Assembly (NCBI GenBank): GCA_038501625.1
Contig: JAZAYU010000175.1
Location: forward strand, 1,055,119 to 1,119,118
Source: Corbicula japonica
Taxonomy: Eukaryota; Mollusca; Bivalvia; Venerida; Cyrenidae
Direction of reading: 5' to 3'
DNA length: 64,000 bases
The notes under the pieces: model-generated
Database searches by the model: none
Seen by the model: the letters and a program-made list of their open reading frames with translations, nothing else
Told to the model about the DNA's origin: nothing
Position numbers and translations under genes: made by a program
Shown here: positions 20,759 to 32,360 of the stretch, in pieces
How positions within the stretch are numbered: the first letter of the stretch is position 1
Layout of the letters: each line of letters opens with the position of its first letter

Positions 20759-21403
20759 TGTGACCGATGATCGGGCGGCCTAGCACGGATGTTGGGTTGT
20801 TGGGGGGATTAGCTACTGTGCCAGCGCCAGCCCGGTGGTGTACAGTCACGAGTTCACATGTAAAGTAGCTGGTTTATTTCAGCTTAAGTCCATTTTACTA
20901 TATAAACAAAGTCCAGTTGTAGGTTTCTTCTGTTTATTGTTGTAGTGATGGAATTGTTCAAAATGTTAAAGTTAAGTAAATGACACAGTTCAATATACTG
21001 ACATAATTTGACAAACACCAGAATTTTAAAATATAAGTTATTAGATGTTGCTAGTTTTGTTTCTTAACTAAGAATGCTCTAAAAGATTATATAAAGTGAC
21101 CAAGCCAATTTCTTAAGATAATGATCAAAGGTGTTAGACATGGCTTGGCAGTTTAATTACTTTAACTAAGCCTAATCTAAGTAACTTTGACAACTATAAT
21201 AAAGATAAAAGTGTCAAACTGAGAATTAAGGGAATCTTATCAATATGGCTTGAAGCTGTAACATTATTTATCTGTAACCTAAATCTTAAAGTAAATGATG
21301 GAATTTCTTTGACTGAAAATGCTATATTAAAAAATTATTCAAAATGTTAATTAACGTATTATTATGTAATAAAAGCATTTTTCCTTATGAATACCCTGTT
21401 ACA
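20759..21403 (-). repeat. 5' LTR
   Basis: 645 bp, partner of 11598-12239. It contains a 4-bp insertion and about twelve substitutions relative to it by hand comparison. It ends GTTACA, followed by the TATT target duplication. Confidence 0.93.
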
Positions 21404-21722
21404 TATTTATCGGATGCAGACATCCATAGAGGTTTTTTGGCAAATACTGATTTATTTACAATTATCAACATACCAATCTTATTGACCATCCTCAAAGTCA
21501 AAAAATCCTGATTAAACTTTGCAGGTTAAAAGCATTGTTCTATGTTGGTTTATGAATCACTAATCAGAATCGGGCGCCTAAAACAAAACAAAAACAGTAT
21601 TAATGGCATATAACAAAAGATATACACATACATATTATTGGTGCTCTCGAAACTTTGATTAGTATATGTCGAATACATTTTCTGATATTTAATTGTAACA
21701 GATCTATCTCATTTTTTTTCAG

Positions 21723-22401
21723 ATACATGTTTATTCGTTCTCGTGGACGATGGAATCTGGATATCACCAAAACTCGAATAGCCATTACCGCTGTGTTCTT
21801 TGGTTCCATTATATCAACAATTCCTAACTACGTTGTCACTGACGTCCAGCCAATTTTTATGCCCAGTCATAATGCCACTGTTTACAGAATCAAAAACCTG
21901 CAAATATATTTAAAGAATTCCACCACTATGAACGCAATTAACGTATGGTTATTTATAATTGTCGGAAAACTACTCCCCTGTATTTTGATATGTGTGTTTG
22001 GTTGTTTGTTACTTAGAACACTGAGTCAGAGCAAACAGCTATCTGAAAGTTTGAAATTGACATCCACTTCCAGGAGAATGCGCGCGCATAAAAGAACTAC
22101 GTTAATGCTATTGGCAATCATGACAATGTTTATTATTTCTGAACTACCGGCGGCCATTTTAGTTTTGGTATCAGTGTTTGTTGAACGATTCTTCATGGAT
22201 TACTACATGCTATTTGCAGATACTTTAGATATACTTTCCTTGATTAACAACGCAATCAATTTCGTAATGTATTGCATAATGAGTAGACAGTTTAGAGATT
22301 GTTTATGTGAAACATTTCCAATTTGTAAAGCAACCATCAGGTACCAACCCGCGAGTACAACAAACATAAAACTGACAACAGCTAAAACTTCCAATTGTTA
22401 G
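21723..22401 (+). CDS. Peptide GPCR, exon 3 (TM4-TM7 and C-tail)
   Basis: Begins after a long pyrimidine tract ending CAG and runs to TAG at 22399-22401; it codes residues 136-361. TM4 is about 155-174 (Pro170), ECL2 has two glycosylation sequons (N186, N201), TM5 about 208-233 (Pro221), TM6 about 262-287 with ISELPAAIL (Pro278) and TM7 about 299-322. The NPxxY motif is NFVMY (315-319), followed by SRQFR, as in DMSR/SPR receptors. A basic, Ser/Thr-rich ICL3 (SRRMRAHKRTT) suits G-protein coupling. The three exons total 1086 coding bases with no internal stop, so the gene appears intact despite the 9.8-kb insertion in intron 2. Subfamily is family knowledge; the ligand is unknown. Confidence 0.88.
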
Positions 22402-22930
22402 TAAATCGCTGCCAGGACAACATGTGTGAATGATTACTGCATATCGTTCAGTTGCAAACCGCTTCCCCCGCTAAAACAACACACACACATGTAAAACTGA
22501 CAACAGCGTAAACTTCCAATTGTAAGCAAACGGCTGCCAGCACAACATGTGTGGATGAGTACTGCATCGCTTTCAATTGAAAACCGCCACCAACCCGCTA
22601 GAACAACACATACAACTGATAACAGCTAAAATTTGCAATTGGTAGCAAATGACTGCCAGGATAACATGTGTGAATGACAACTGCATAGCTTTCAATTACA
22701 CACCGCTACCAACCCGCAAGAACAACACAAACAAAACTGACTTTTTAGCAAATTGCTGCCAGTACAATCTGTGAGGTTGACTATTGCATAGCTTTGCAAA
22801 CATCTAGGTCCCAACCCGCTTTTACAATAAATATGAAATTTAAAAAAGCTTGACAATTACTGTTGTAAGCAAATGTCTTCCAGCACAATCTGTGAGGTTG
22901 ACAATTTCATAGCAATGACTCTCAAACTGT
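22335..22930 (+). repeat. ~120-bp tandem array spanning the stop codon and 3' UTR
   Basis: About five diverged units start near 22340, 22457, 22582, 22704 and 22805. Landmarks per unit are ACCAACCCGC, then ACAACA, AAAACTGACAACAGC, CTTCCAATTG, GCTGCCAG and CACAACATGTGTG. Unit 1 includes the last ~20 codons and the stop; in later units the stop context reads AATTGTAAGC or AATTGGTAGC. The last unit is shorter. Confidence 0.8.
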
Positions 22931-23135
22931 AAATCTGAAGGGCATGCAATGTATTATGCTTTGATTTTAACCTGTTTTAATTATAATTTTATATATCTAC
23001 ATGTAATAACTTTTACAAGCTGTCTTTCACTTAATTCAATTAATATATTATTTGTTGGAAGACATGCACTTGTTAAATTAATCTCGTTTTAATGAATATA
23101 TGATATAAATCATGGATGAATGATATCCAAATAAA
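22826..23135 (+). other. Candidate polyadenylation signals of the receptor
   Basis: AATAAA occurs at 22826-22831 (inside the tandem array) and at 23130-23135. Either could end the transcript; AT-richness makes chance matches likely. Confidence 0.3.
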
Positions 23136-23720
23136 TTAAATTCGGTCTCCAGACTTGATTATTCAGTGACTTGTGAAGTGCTTAAGCTTATTCGTATCTC
23201 TGTAGGCAGTAACCATTAAAAAAAAACAACTTTTCAGACAAGTGTTTTGTTCAATATCATAGTGAAGACTATGCAATAAATCTAATCCGAAATGAATGCC
23301 ATTTACAAGAACAGACATTTGGATATTTTCAGCAAAAGTGTATGTCTCTTTCAATCTTTAAAGCATAATTCTGTCTGAGAAATTCTTATTATACATTATA
23401 TTTTATACCCCCATGTGTTGTTAGATGTTTAATGTATACGCTTGGCTATTTATATTGTTTTAAGTTTGGTTGTTGACCATAATAAATATTGAATCATGTG
23501 CATAGCATTTATATTGACATTAAGAAACTTGTCAACGGCTTTCATGAAATTTTTGTGTGGAATGAAACATGATTATAGTGTAACGTTTTGTCAAAATCAC
23601 TTTCACAATCAATTTGTTTGAATCCTGTAAAAAAGCTACAGTTTGTAAATGTAATAACATACATTTTTCAAAGAATTCAGGAAGATGTGCCGGAAATAAT
23701 TATCACGCACTTCATTGCCT
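23136..23720. other. No feature seen
   Basis: AT-rich intergenic sequence downstream of the receptor. Confidence 0.4.
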
Positions 23721-23857
23721 AAGGTTATAAAGCTGAGCATAGAAACCAGTCTCAAATCTCAAGCATCTTATTGGCTGAAATGGCGACCAGTCGCCATTTC
23801 AGCCAATCAGATGCTTGAGATTTGAGACTGGTTTCCAATCTCAGCTTTATAACCTTG
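23721..23857. repeat. Near-perfect 137-bp palindrome (foldback family)
   Basis: AAGGTTATAAAGCTGAG at the left returns as CTCAGCTTTATAACCTT at the right. The arms run without a spacer through AAACCAGTCTCAAATCTCAAG and TTGGCTGAAATGGCGAC, with only a few mismatches. It has almost no loop, so the RNA would be a long hairpin and the DNA could form a cruciform. Other copies: 48409-48546, 39556-39667, and halves at 5527 and 45750. Confidence 0.92.
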
Positions 23858-25839
23858 GCACCATGTCTGAGTGATATATCTTAAGCTTCGACCGAATACG
23901 TTTAACTACTATATTTTGACAATGTAAAATAATGACACGCCATACATGTAGTATTTTAAATAACTAAAACTCTTGTTCGACGGAGAGATGAAATACGGGG
24001 AGACAGAACAATAACATTAAACTTCTAAATCACACATAGATAGCAAACGAATAAAAACACATGCTGTATGTAGTTTAAATGTACACGGACGAGCAATTTC
24101 TATAAAGTAAAAATATTAAAGGCAAAGTTTCAAAATTGGAACTTGCGAAATAAACGTGGTATTTGACAGTGTAATATCATTTGTATTCTTCTTTTATTTA
24201 ATCATACGTTAATGAAAATTCCAAATGAAGATGCTTTTTAAAAAGGATTCAAGTTTTAGTATAGGATGTCATGATGCAACGTCATAAACAAACGGTTTGG
24301 GCGCGCCTTATGCATTTTTTTTAAATCACGCAGATAGTGCAAACAAGTAAAAGATAAAACTTTATATCTCCTTAACCAGTGAAAGATATTTCACTCGTGA
24401 AATTTGGATTTATGTTTTCTCATTCGTGAGTAGGTCAATCGTGAAAATATTAATTCCGGAGCTAAATTTGCGAAATATAGTATCTTAATCTTACCCTTGA
24501 AAAACAATTATCCTGTATTTACCCGGTGTACATGTACATGGGATTTATTATTGTCATAACAATGATATATAAAATTAATATATAACACGATTATAATTTA
24601 CATATGAATGGTTGGCGCAAGAGAAAACCTAGTTAACTTCTGTCGTATCGTAATACCAGCATAACATAGGCTAACGACGGCTTATCATTCGTTCAACAAG
24701 ACAAATCTATTTAGGTATTATATTAAATATAATTCTGCATAAAGTGTGTGAGCCAGGTTAGTTTAAGGAGGTAAATAATAACATTCGTTGTGGCGTCTTA
24801 GGAATTTCGCTTTAGCAGCGTTCAAATAGATTTGGTCTCAATCAAGATGGCACTTAATGTTTTTTATATAAACGTACTTACGAAATACAACATGTACACT
24901 GTATATCCTTACGCGTTGCTTTCTGCGCATATACTTTTTAGGACATGCTGAAAACAATACATTTTACAGTAGCATGAGTCTGGTCCTTTGTTCTTATGCG
25001 TATAACTCAGAAGACCAACAGACCAATCTGGTCTTGGCTGCCTTATCTTTTTAAATATCAAATTGCGAAGATGTTATTAATACATTCATGCATCATAATG
25101 AACGAGTTTTCTCTCGGGCATTAAGTTATTTATTAAATGGAAATTCGATATATAATACATGTACCTCAAAGAGCAGAATAGTTATCTGGTCTTTGCTGCC
25201 TTTTTAAATATTAAATTATGAAGGCATTTTTAAAACGACGATGCACCATCATGAGTTGTCGCATGGGCATTGAATAGTTAAAATTGGAATTTGATACCAG
25301 CGAAGAGCTTGTTTTCAAGCTTTCTTGTTCTTTAGACTATTGAAGCAAAACTTTTGATTAATTAATGTTTAGTTTTAAAATTTTGAAATAAAAAATAAAA
25401 CAAGGAGAGTTATGTTACAGATAAAGTTACACTACGAAACATATTATATTCATATGAAAATAGTTCCCTTAAGGAGTGCATAATGATTACTACAACAAGC
25501 TTGCTGATATCAAACTCATTACAGTTACAAAACAAACAACAACAAAAGAAGCAGGAAATTCAATGGTTATTTAAAGTAGAAAGAATTTCTCAAACAGAAT
25601 CAGTTAAAATGAATTTTATAATTTGTCATGCCCAGACATAGGTCGTTTAAACATTATGTTATCATTTTTGTTTAATATTAGTTATTTAAAAGAGCTGCTT
25701 TGACGATATAATTTAATTATGTGTAATTTCATTGATGACAAAATTCAAACTAAAATGAACAACTCGAAAACGGATATACTTATATACGGCACCAGACAGT
25801 TTTTAAAGTTAAACATAGCAAATGCCAGAGTTAGGGATG
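23858..25839. other. No gene; one diverged ~150-bp direct duplication
   Basis: Noncoding. At about 24998-25140 and 25165-25300 a block recurs: CTGGTCTTGGCTGCCTTATC / CTGGTCTTTGCTGCCTTTT, then AAATATCAAATTGCGAAG / AAATATTAAATTATGAAG, then GGGCATTAAGTTATT / GGGCATTGAATAGTT. Confidence 0.4.
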
Positions 25840-26625
25840 CGAAGTGAAGTGTGTGGACCATGTCAGAGACCTGGGTGTTTATATGACAAATTCTTTAAAC
25901 TCTGACCATCACATTCAGAAAAGGGGTAAAAATTGCCTAATAGTATGTGCAGCTTCGAAATCTGAAACAAATTCGTCGCTATCTGACTCAGAAGTCAACG
26001 GAATCATTAGTGCATGGATTATTGCACTCCCATATTGACTTCTGCAATGGTCATTTAGCTGACATTACTTCCTATCAGATTGATACGTTGCGACGAGTCC
26101 AAAACCACGCTGTCAGACTTGTTACAAATGCCTCATTTGATCAACCAAGTGCTTAACTCCTCAAACAACTTCACTGGTTACCAGTGAGAGCCAGAATTAT
26201 GTTTAAGATAATTGCAACAGTTTTCCGTATAGTCAACGAAACCGCTCCAAACAATCTGAAAGAAATGTTAACACAGTCTAAAAGCAGATATCGACTTCGA
26301 TCACAGAGTAATAGACACTTTATTGTCCCAAGACGGAGAATAAAATAAGCCGATAGACCTTGAGCGGTTGTCGGTCCAAAACTATGGAATGAATTACCTA
26401 GTGACTTGAACAAAATTTGTTCTGAATCTGAAGTTAGAAGAAAATATAAAACTCATTTGATAACACGGTTTTACAACCAATAGCAAACTAAAAGTGTTAT
26501 TTTCTTTGAAGAACTGATAGAGACTGTACATTGTTTATAGTGAAACTCGCATACACTTTTTTAATGTAAATCGAAAAAGAAAATTTATTATTTTTGCGCT
26601 ATATAAATGCATTCTATTTGTATTT
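25840..26625 (+). pseudogene. LINE (CR1/L2-like) ORF2 3' end, 5'-truncated and decayed
   Basis: Plus-strand frames in succession read VRDLGVYMTNSL, then LRNLKQIRRYL, then SHIDFCNG, then LRRVQNHAVRLVTN, then LHWLPVRARI, then GPKLWNELP and a final YKTHLITRF. This is the C-terminal region after the RT catalytic domain in CR1/L2-group LINEs (family knowledge). Several stops and frame changes break it. The 3' UTR ends near 26625 after GCGCTATATAAATGC, a typical tail for that group. The RT catalytic domain and everything upstream are missing, as expected for a 5'-truncated copy. Confidence 0.85.
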
Positions 26626-26704
26626 ATATTTCATACTTTCCAATACACGTGTACACTATTGAAAGCAATAAAAAATGTTTCACTTATTAATAAAAACATA
26701 TAAG

Positions 26705-27067
26705 AAGGTGAAATATGCATATCAGGAATCGCCACATTCAGAAAAACAGCCTCCCCACACAGTCAAGAAGAAGAGAGGGAGAGAGCATGGTTAATAAAAT
26801 GATCAGTTACAAAAGAGACACCACTAACAATTAACAAAAATGAGAACCCGAGGGGTTACCGCCTTGGAACGGTCAGTGGCAAATCAAATTGCCACTGGGG
26901 GTTTAAACCAGGTTCTAGGGTGCACCAACCTCACACTTGCCCCAACAGGTTCTCATATCACAAAACAAATACAAGTTGTCTTGGTGAAACCACTCCAACC
27001 CACTTATCGGCTCAGCAATGTTGAATGCAAAAGCACACAAACATATAAAACATAAGAATCTAAGGAT
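26705..27067 (-). repeat. Family A repeat copy
   Basis: Begins at the shared 3' end (GGTGAAATATGCATATCAGG), runs through GAGAACCCGAGGGGTTACCG, the stem CAGTGGCAA/TTGCCACTG, GGTTCTAGGGTGCACC and CAAAAGCACACAAACATATA, and is cut off upstream of that. Its 71-codon frame is the same chance frame seen on the opposite strand of the copy at 16430. Confidence 0.9.
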
Positions 27068-29054
27068 ATTTTACACCAGTCTAACACACTGAACAGTATT
27101 ATGTTTCAACGCGTTCAAAGTATCAGTTTTACAAAATGTAACGGTCGCTCTTAGTATTTTATGTATTAAAAATAAATAATGGAACAAGTTATTTTGCAGT
27201 CGGTCGGTCACTTACTGGTAATGAAACCAATAATGATTTGTCTAGCATAATTCGGTTTATGAAATTATATCAGTTTCTATAACAATTTATTGGAAAAATT
27301 GTCTGCTGGAAAAAAACTCCTTAAGCGTCTCAATTTGATTGTTTTAGAAATGAGGGAATCGAAAACAGTATAAAGCAATTCTTCATCAGGTAAATGACAG
27401 TGTATTATTTTCACAAATTCGTTTTTGTAATCAAGTTTAATATAATTAATCAAGTGAATTTGCATTGGCCTTGTTATTGGGCCTCGGGAGTTGGATTGTT
27501 TAAAGTACGCGAGAAGCCTGTTTTATACCCAAATGAAAATCATCAAATATCGATTAAATCCTTAAAAAAGGCTCCAAACATTTTAATATGTGCCAGTAAA
27601 AATGTTTGTAGAACAGTGACGTTACCAAAAAGCATAATTGGTGAATGCCGGCACGCAAACTTATTGCCATGACTGCAATAAAGCAGGCTGTGAGTATTTT
27701 ATCGGTCATAGGAGGATGTTTTCATGAAGTTACAATGTACAACAAATTAAGCAAATATTTGTTTACTATGATTGTTTACACCATTCTATGCATAATTCCG
27801 CATGAGCGATATCAATAAATGTAACGCTTTTTTGTATATGTAACTCTCCGGTTGCTTTGTACTTATTATTTTTGGATAAATCTAGTTTTGACAAGATTTA
27901 TTGATAATATTTTAATAAAAATATATTTTGATATTCATTTGCTAATGCTAATGCTTATTATTAACTTTAGCGCATAAAATGTCACGTAATGTGACTATTT
28001 CTCGTACATGTAAAACAAGAATTTCGCCTTTTTTACTGTGTACTAAAATATAGAATAAAAACAAATCTACTTTAAAAGTTATTTAAAATGATATATTATT
28101 AAATAAAAGAGATATATACTTGTTATATTAATTAAAATAAAACGTTGGTGTTAGGTAAGAACAAATCGGACAGTACTTCAAAACTAAAGGTAAGTATTTT
28201 ACCACTGTGCAACTCGATGAGATAAAGACTGAAGCGATGTATTTATTTTAATTATTGGTAAAATACAGCATAATCGGTGTTTATTTATTTGCATTTTTTT
28301 GCTAGATTGTGTCGTTCGTCTGTTATTCCAAAACTGCAGCTCTCGGAATTCGACGCACGGCTGCTAGCTTAGAATATGTTGCAGACAATTATACAAATTT
28401 TGAAGTACTGTTTACCTTTTGTGCAACTGTCTATCCTTGACATGCATACCGATTTCGTGACATTTATTTATTTGATTTGGAATATCATGTGCATATTTCC
28501 AGTGCATATTCTCTTATATCTAGATATCATCAGAAAATGAATTTCTGATTAATTAATATAAAATGAAAACTCTCTAACTGCCTATATTTATCCGTTAGAT
28601 GTCAAAGTAACTTTTCTTTATGTTATTAGAGCTGTGTGACATACCACCGACATAACAGCTATAATTAATTTCGCCCCTCCGTATCTTCTATGTCTGCCTC
28701 ATTGCCTATAGCTTTATTCTTGAAAAAAAAAAAACACCAACAACTGACAATTCAGTTTGTAGACAAGGGCTGTCCAAGCTAGACTTAACCAGTTCAGTCA
28801 CGGTTGTTAACCTCAACTGAATCGATAAACTTGTCTAGCCAATGGGTTTGTATTTGATACGGTTATTATTTGTTATATAATATTTTAATTAAAAAACCTG
28901 TGTTTTTAGCCAAGAAATTAAAAATTATTGCAATTACATCAAGAGGGTTATGAAAATCACTGTTTAACGCCACGTAATTTTATAATTATTATAGTGATAT
29001 GCTGCCACACATATATTAAAGAAATAATAATTCAATATAACTTAGTGAAACTAT
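27068..29054. other. No gene; half foldback at 27451-27490
   Basis: AT-rich. A half copy of the foldback at 5939-6053 (GCATTGGCCTTGTTATTGGG) lies at 27451-27490. ACAGTACTTCAAAA near 28173 reappears inverted near 28399, too short to call an element. Confidence 0.4.
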
Positions 29055-30583
29055 ACTCGTGGACAAAAGTCTTGTCCGGTCTACAAAAACTAAGATATCT
29101 TTATTGTTTTTTTATCGCAAACTCATAAATTTGGTATCGATTGAAAGAGGAAATTTACATACATTTAAAGACCAAGAATTTTGGAATTTGAGCCAGAACT
29201 GCCGGTAAAATAATGTGTTGAAAATTGTCATTTTTGGATTAACAAGTCACAAGTGATTGCATTGAGTGTGTCTAAAATTAAACCCCTTTTTCAATAGTGT
29301 GTATGACCCCCATTAACTCGAATGAGTTCAGTGCACCTTTTACGCACTGACGCTACGCGTCTGTTCAGGAATCTAGCAGGAAGATGGTCACATTCCTGAG
29401 CAATGGCGTCCCGTAATTGATGGACGTCATATAGTCTCAAACGTGTTCAATTGGGTTCATATCCGGCGATAAAGCCGGTAATGGCAAAGTTTGGACATTG
29501 TTGGCCGCCAGAAAGTTTTGAGTCAGCCTTGCAGAATGTGACCGGGCGTTGTCCTGCTGTAGAACAGGTACCTGGATGGGCAGTAAGGAATGGGAGAACA
29601 ATTGGCTGCAACACCTGGTCTACGTTACGTTGTGGAGTTAAGCCACGACCGCGTCCTCGACCATATTCGAGGAAGTTGGGTTTTATAATGATGTGTAAAA
29701 CCTGCCCAAACCATGACGCTTGGCCCACCCAGCGGTCATTTTCAATCACACAGGCGTCCGTAAACCTCTCACTAGAGCGTCGATAGACATTTTGGCGGCG
29801 GTCGCTTGAATATACGTTAGATTTACACTCATCAGCTAACAGAACTGTTTGCCATTGATTTAAGCGCCAACTTCGGTGGCATAACGCCCATGCTGCCCTT
29901 AGACGCCTGTGATTTGGAGTTAATCTTGCTCCACGATATGGCCGTTGGCAACGTAATCCATCTGCCTTGAGACGTCGCTGTATCGTTCTGGCACTTATGC
30001 GAGGTCGATTACGACCAGGTGTGTTTCGTGCCGTGTCGTTTGGAGCTGCAAAGCTATTACGTAAGGCCGTACGCTGAATATGCCTATCCTGACGTAACTT
30101 TGTTTTACGCGGCCTTCCGGAACGTGGGAGATCTGCCACGGTGCCGTGCGTTGCGAATTTTCTACGTAATCGACAAATGGTTTTCTAATTAACCCCGAAA
30201 TGACGTGCAACATGTGCGGCAGTTGCACCAACCTCAAGTTGGAATATGGCGCGCACACGCTGCTCATTTGAAATCTTCATTTTATAATCAAAATCAATAT
30301 TTTCTTCCAATATTCTGATGTCTTCCGATTGGGATATCTTAATACAAGAGGATTAGGTAAATCATTTTATGAAATTGTACACAGTACTGTATACACGCTG
30401 GGGCACGTAAAAAAACGTTGCCGGTAGTGCACGTCCATTGTTAAAGCGCACACGACAATCAAAATTTAAAAAACCGATTTTATATACAGGCGATATAAAG
30501 TATGCAAAATTTCAAGGTCGTAACTTCACGCGTTTCAAAGATATTATAGAAAACCATACCGGACAAGACTTTTGTCCACGAGT
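29055..30583 (-). mobile_element. Tc1-type DNA transposon, inactivated
   Basis: 1.53 kb between perfect 26-bp terminal inverted repeats that start ACTCGTGGACAAAAGTC and end CTTGTCCGGT. Each terminus itself contains a small palindrome, GGACAA...TTGTCC. A transposase gene fills the middle on the minus strand. The expected TA target duplication is not clean (TAT at the left, TTATA at the right), which suggests later change at the edges. Confidence 0.93.
29291..30280 (-). pseudogene. Tc1-family transposase (DD34E), broken
   Basis: Cut-and-paste transposase; about 330 codons from ATG at 30280 to the natural end near 29291, the usual length. An N-terminal helix-turn-helix (EQRVRAIFQLEVGA, HVARHFGV) is followed by TAG at codon 32. 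A basic hinge and second DNA-binding helix follow (LPRSGRPRKT, ISARTIQRRLKADGL). The first catalytic Asp is in LLADECK. The second Asp (DNAR) and third acid (NPIEH), 34 residues apart, are readable only after a frame change near 29580; that frame then stops at 29436, and the C-terminus returns to the original frame. The copy cannot make active enzyme, but its intact TIRs could be moved by a related enzyme (inference). Confidence 0.92.
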
Positions 30584-31376
30584 TTATAATTCGTCATTGT
30601 GGTGGGGGAGCGTGCTTATAAAAGACTTAAAATAATGCAAACAGATCAATCACGAGTATTTGAAAAATCGAGGCTAAATAACATTTTTAATTTTCAAATA
30701 CACATTTGTCAGCTTATAACAAGTTGTCAACACCATTCGCTTGGAATGGCATGATATGATTAATATATCCTGAGATGTGTAGCTAATTAACAAAACAAGA
30801 CGGAAATCAAGGGACATTCCGTTGCTAATCATTGAAAATGGTGTAATCTAAATCAATTTAATGCTGGCAAAATGTCATGAAGCACTGTTATTTCTAGAAT
30901 TTCATGCCATGAAACAATACGGATTTTTCGTTAAATTTTAATGTCAAGTTTGTGCATTTTTTTCGAAAGTAAAATTATCTGGGTAGAATAAACTCTGGCA
31001 GAAAAAAACACCAATTTTTTTTTTAAATAATGTATGAACGATAAATTAAAACACTTATTTTAGTTTAAACTTGATGTAAGTGAATGACATTTTGTTTTTG
31101 TCCTATTTTAGAATTCATGAAAACTTCAAAATAACTAAATAAACTCGTTGATATATATTAAATTATACGTAGGAACAAATAAAATACAATTCAAAATTCA
31201 AATATTAAGTTTCAGCTTACATGTTAATTCTCGCGGAAGAATCTTATGGCGTTTTTACTTGAAGGCATTTTAAGCTGTTGTGAAGTTATTGCACAAAACG
31301 CTGAATGTGATTTTAAGGCAGTCGTTTTAATCACATTATTTACGAATCAGCCGCATAAAGATGTGAACTTCCAAAA
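30584..31376. other. No feature seen
   Basis: AT-rich noncoding sequence. Confidence 0.4.
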
Positions 31377-31602
31377 AAGGTGAAATGTGAATATCTGGAA
31401 TTGCCACATTAAGAAAATTAATTAGCCTCCCCACACAGTCAAGAAGAAGAGAATGGGGGAGAGCATGGTTAATAAAATGATCAGTTTCAGAAAAGACACT
31501 ACAAACAATTAACAAACATGAGAACCCGAGGGGTTACCGCCTTGAAACGGTCAGTGGCAAATCAAATTGCCACTGGGGGTTTAAACCAGGTTCTAGGGTG
31601 CA
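31377..31602 (-). repeat. Family A repeat copy, truncated
   Basis: Shared 3' end (GGTGAAATGTGAATATC), TCCCCACACAGTCAAGAAG, GAGAACCCGAGGGGTTACCG, ending abruptly after GGTTCTAGGGTGCA. It faces the copy at 31723 in opposite orientation, 120 bp away. Confidence 0.88.
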
Positions 31603-31722
31603 AGAGACTCCAAGTTCAACCTCACACATTTTTCGGCCCTCTATTTTCATAACTTGGTTATGATTTTCAGGTAAAATGCACATGTAAACTGAACGGATCG
31701 AGCACACTTTTAATTTGTTCTT

Positions 31723-32090
31723 TATGCTATTATCCTCTTATGATTTATATGTTTGTGCGCTTTTTGCATGCAACATTGTTAAGCTGATGAGTGGGTTGGT
31801 GTTATATAACCAAGACAACCTTTACTTGTTGTTTGATACGAGAACCTCTTGGGACAATTGTGAGGTCGATCCACCATAGATCCTAGTTTTAACCCCCAGT
31901 GGCCATTTGTTTTGCCACTGACCATTCCAAGACGGTAACAACAAGGGTTCTCTTTTTCGTTAATTGTTTGTGGTGTCATTTTATAATATTGTTATAAACA
32001 CATGCTCTTTTTCCCTCACTTCTTTTTTGCTGCGTGGGGAGGCTGTGTTTTCTGAGTGTTGCTATTTCTGATATGCATATTTCACTTTTT
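31723..32090 (+). repeat. Family A repeat copy
   Basis: From ATGCTATTATCCTCTTATG through GCATGCAACATTGTTAAGC, CAAGACAACCTTTACTTG and GGCGTGGGGAGGCTG-type sequence to ATATGCATATTTCACTTTTT. More diverged than its inverted neighbour, so the two did not arise as one event. Confidence 0.85.
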
Positions 32091-32227
32091 ATGGGATTAT
32101 TTAAAACTTAAAAGAGCATAACGGTGTTACAGTAGTGTTTTACAGTTGAAAAAGGTGTTATTTGATTTAGTCAAAGACAAAATCGAAAGTCCATTTGATA
32201 TTAAGAGAAATGACGTCTTATATTAAC

Positions 32228-32360
32228 ATTCACGACGTCATACAAATGCATGTAGATCAAAGCCGCCGAACACGACTTATATCAAACTATTACAGGGTCG
32301 GTTCGAGCAGGCATGAGCGCAAATGCGTAAGAATGTCCACGCCGACAAGTCCCGGTTGAG
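32228..32360 (-). repeat. Family B repeat copy
   Basis: AAAGCCGCCGAACACGAC, TATTACAGGGTCGGTTCGAG and CCCGGTTGAGC appear in the reverse order and orientation of the copy at 33355-33690. Confidence 0.6.

Larger units (their letters stand above)
11598..21403 (-). mobile_element. Chromodomain-bearing Ty3/gypsy-type LTR retrotransposon, defective
   Basis: A 9.8-kb element in intron 2 of the receptor, antisense to it. Direct LTRs (11598-12239 and 20759-21403) start TGTGAC and end GTTACA on the + strand. TATT occurs on both outer sides (11594-11597, 21404-21407) as a 4-bp target duplication. On the minus strand the order is LTR, PBS, Gag zinc-knuckle trace, protease, reverse transcriptase, RNase H, start of integrase, (insertion), Q-rich segment, chromodomain, C-terminal extension, PPT, LTR. 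RNase H before integrase, plus the chromodomain, places it in the gypsy/chromovirus group. Frameshifts, stops, loss of the integrase core and three inserted elements make this copy non-functional. The LTRs differ by about a dozen substitutions and two small indels (hand count). Confidence 0.93.

Noticed and set aside
26840..27055. 71-codon ORF also found at 16526-16741
   Set aside because: Both are the same frame through Family A noncoding sequence; the repetition reflects the repeat, not a protein.
29451..29786. 111-codon plus-strand ORF
   Set aside because: Antisense shadow of the Tc1 transposase gene.
31377..32090. One long inverted-repeat transposon formed by two facing Family A copies
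   Set aside because: The copies differ in divergence and truncation point, and no target duplication encloses them; two insertions explain it better.
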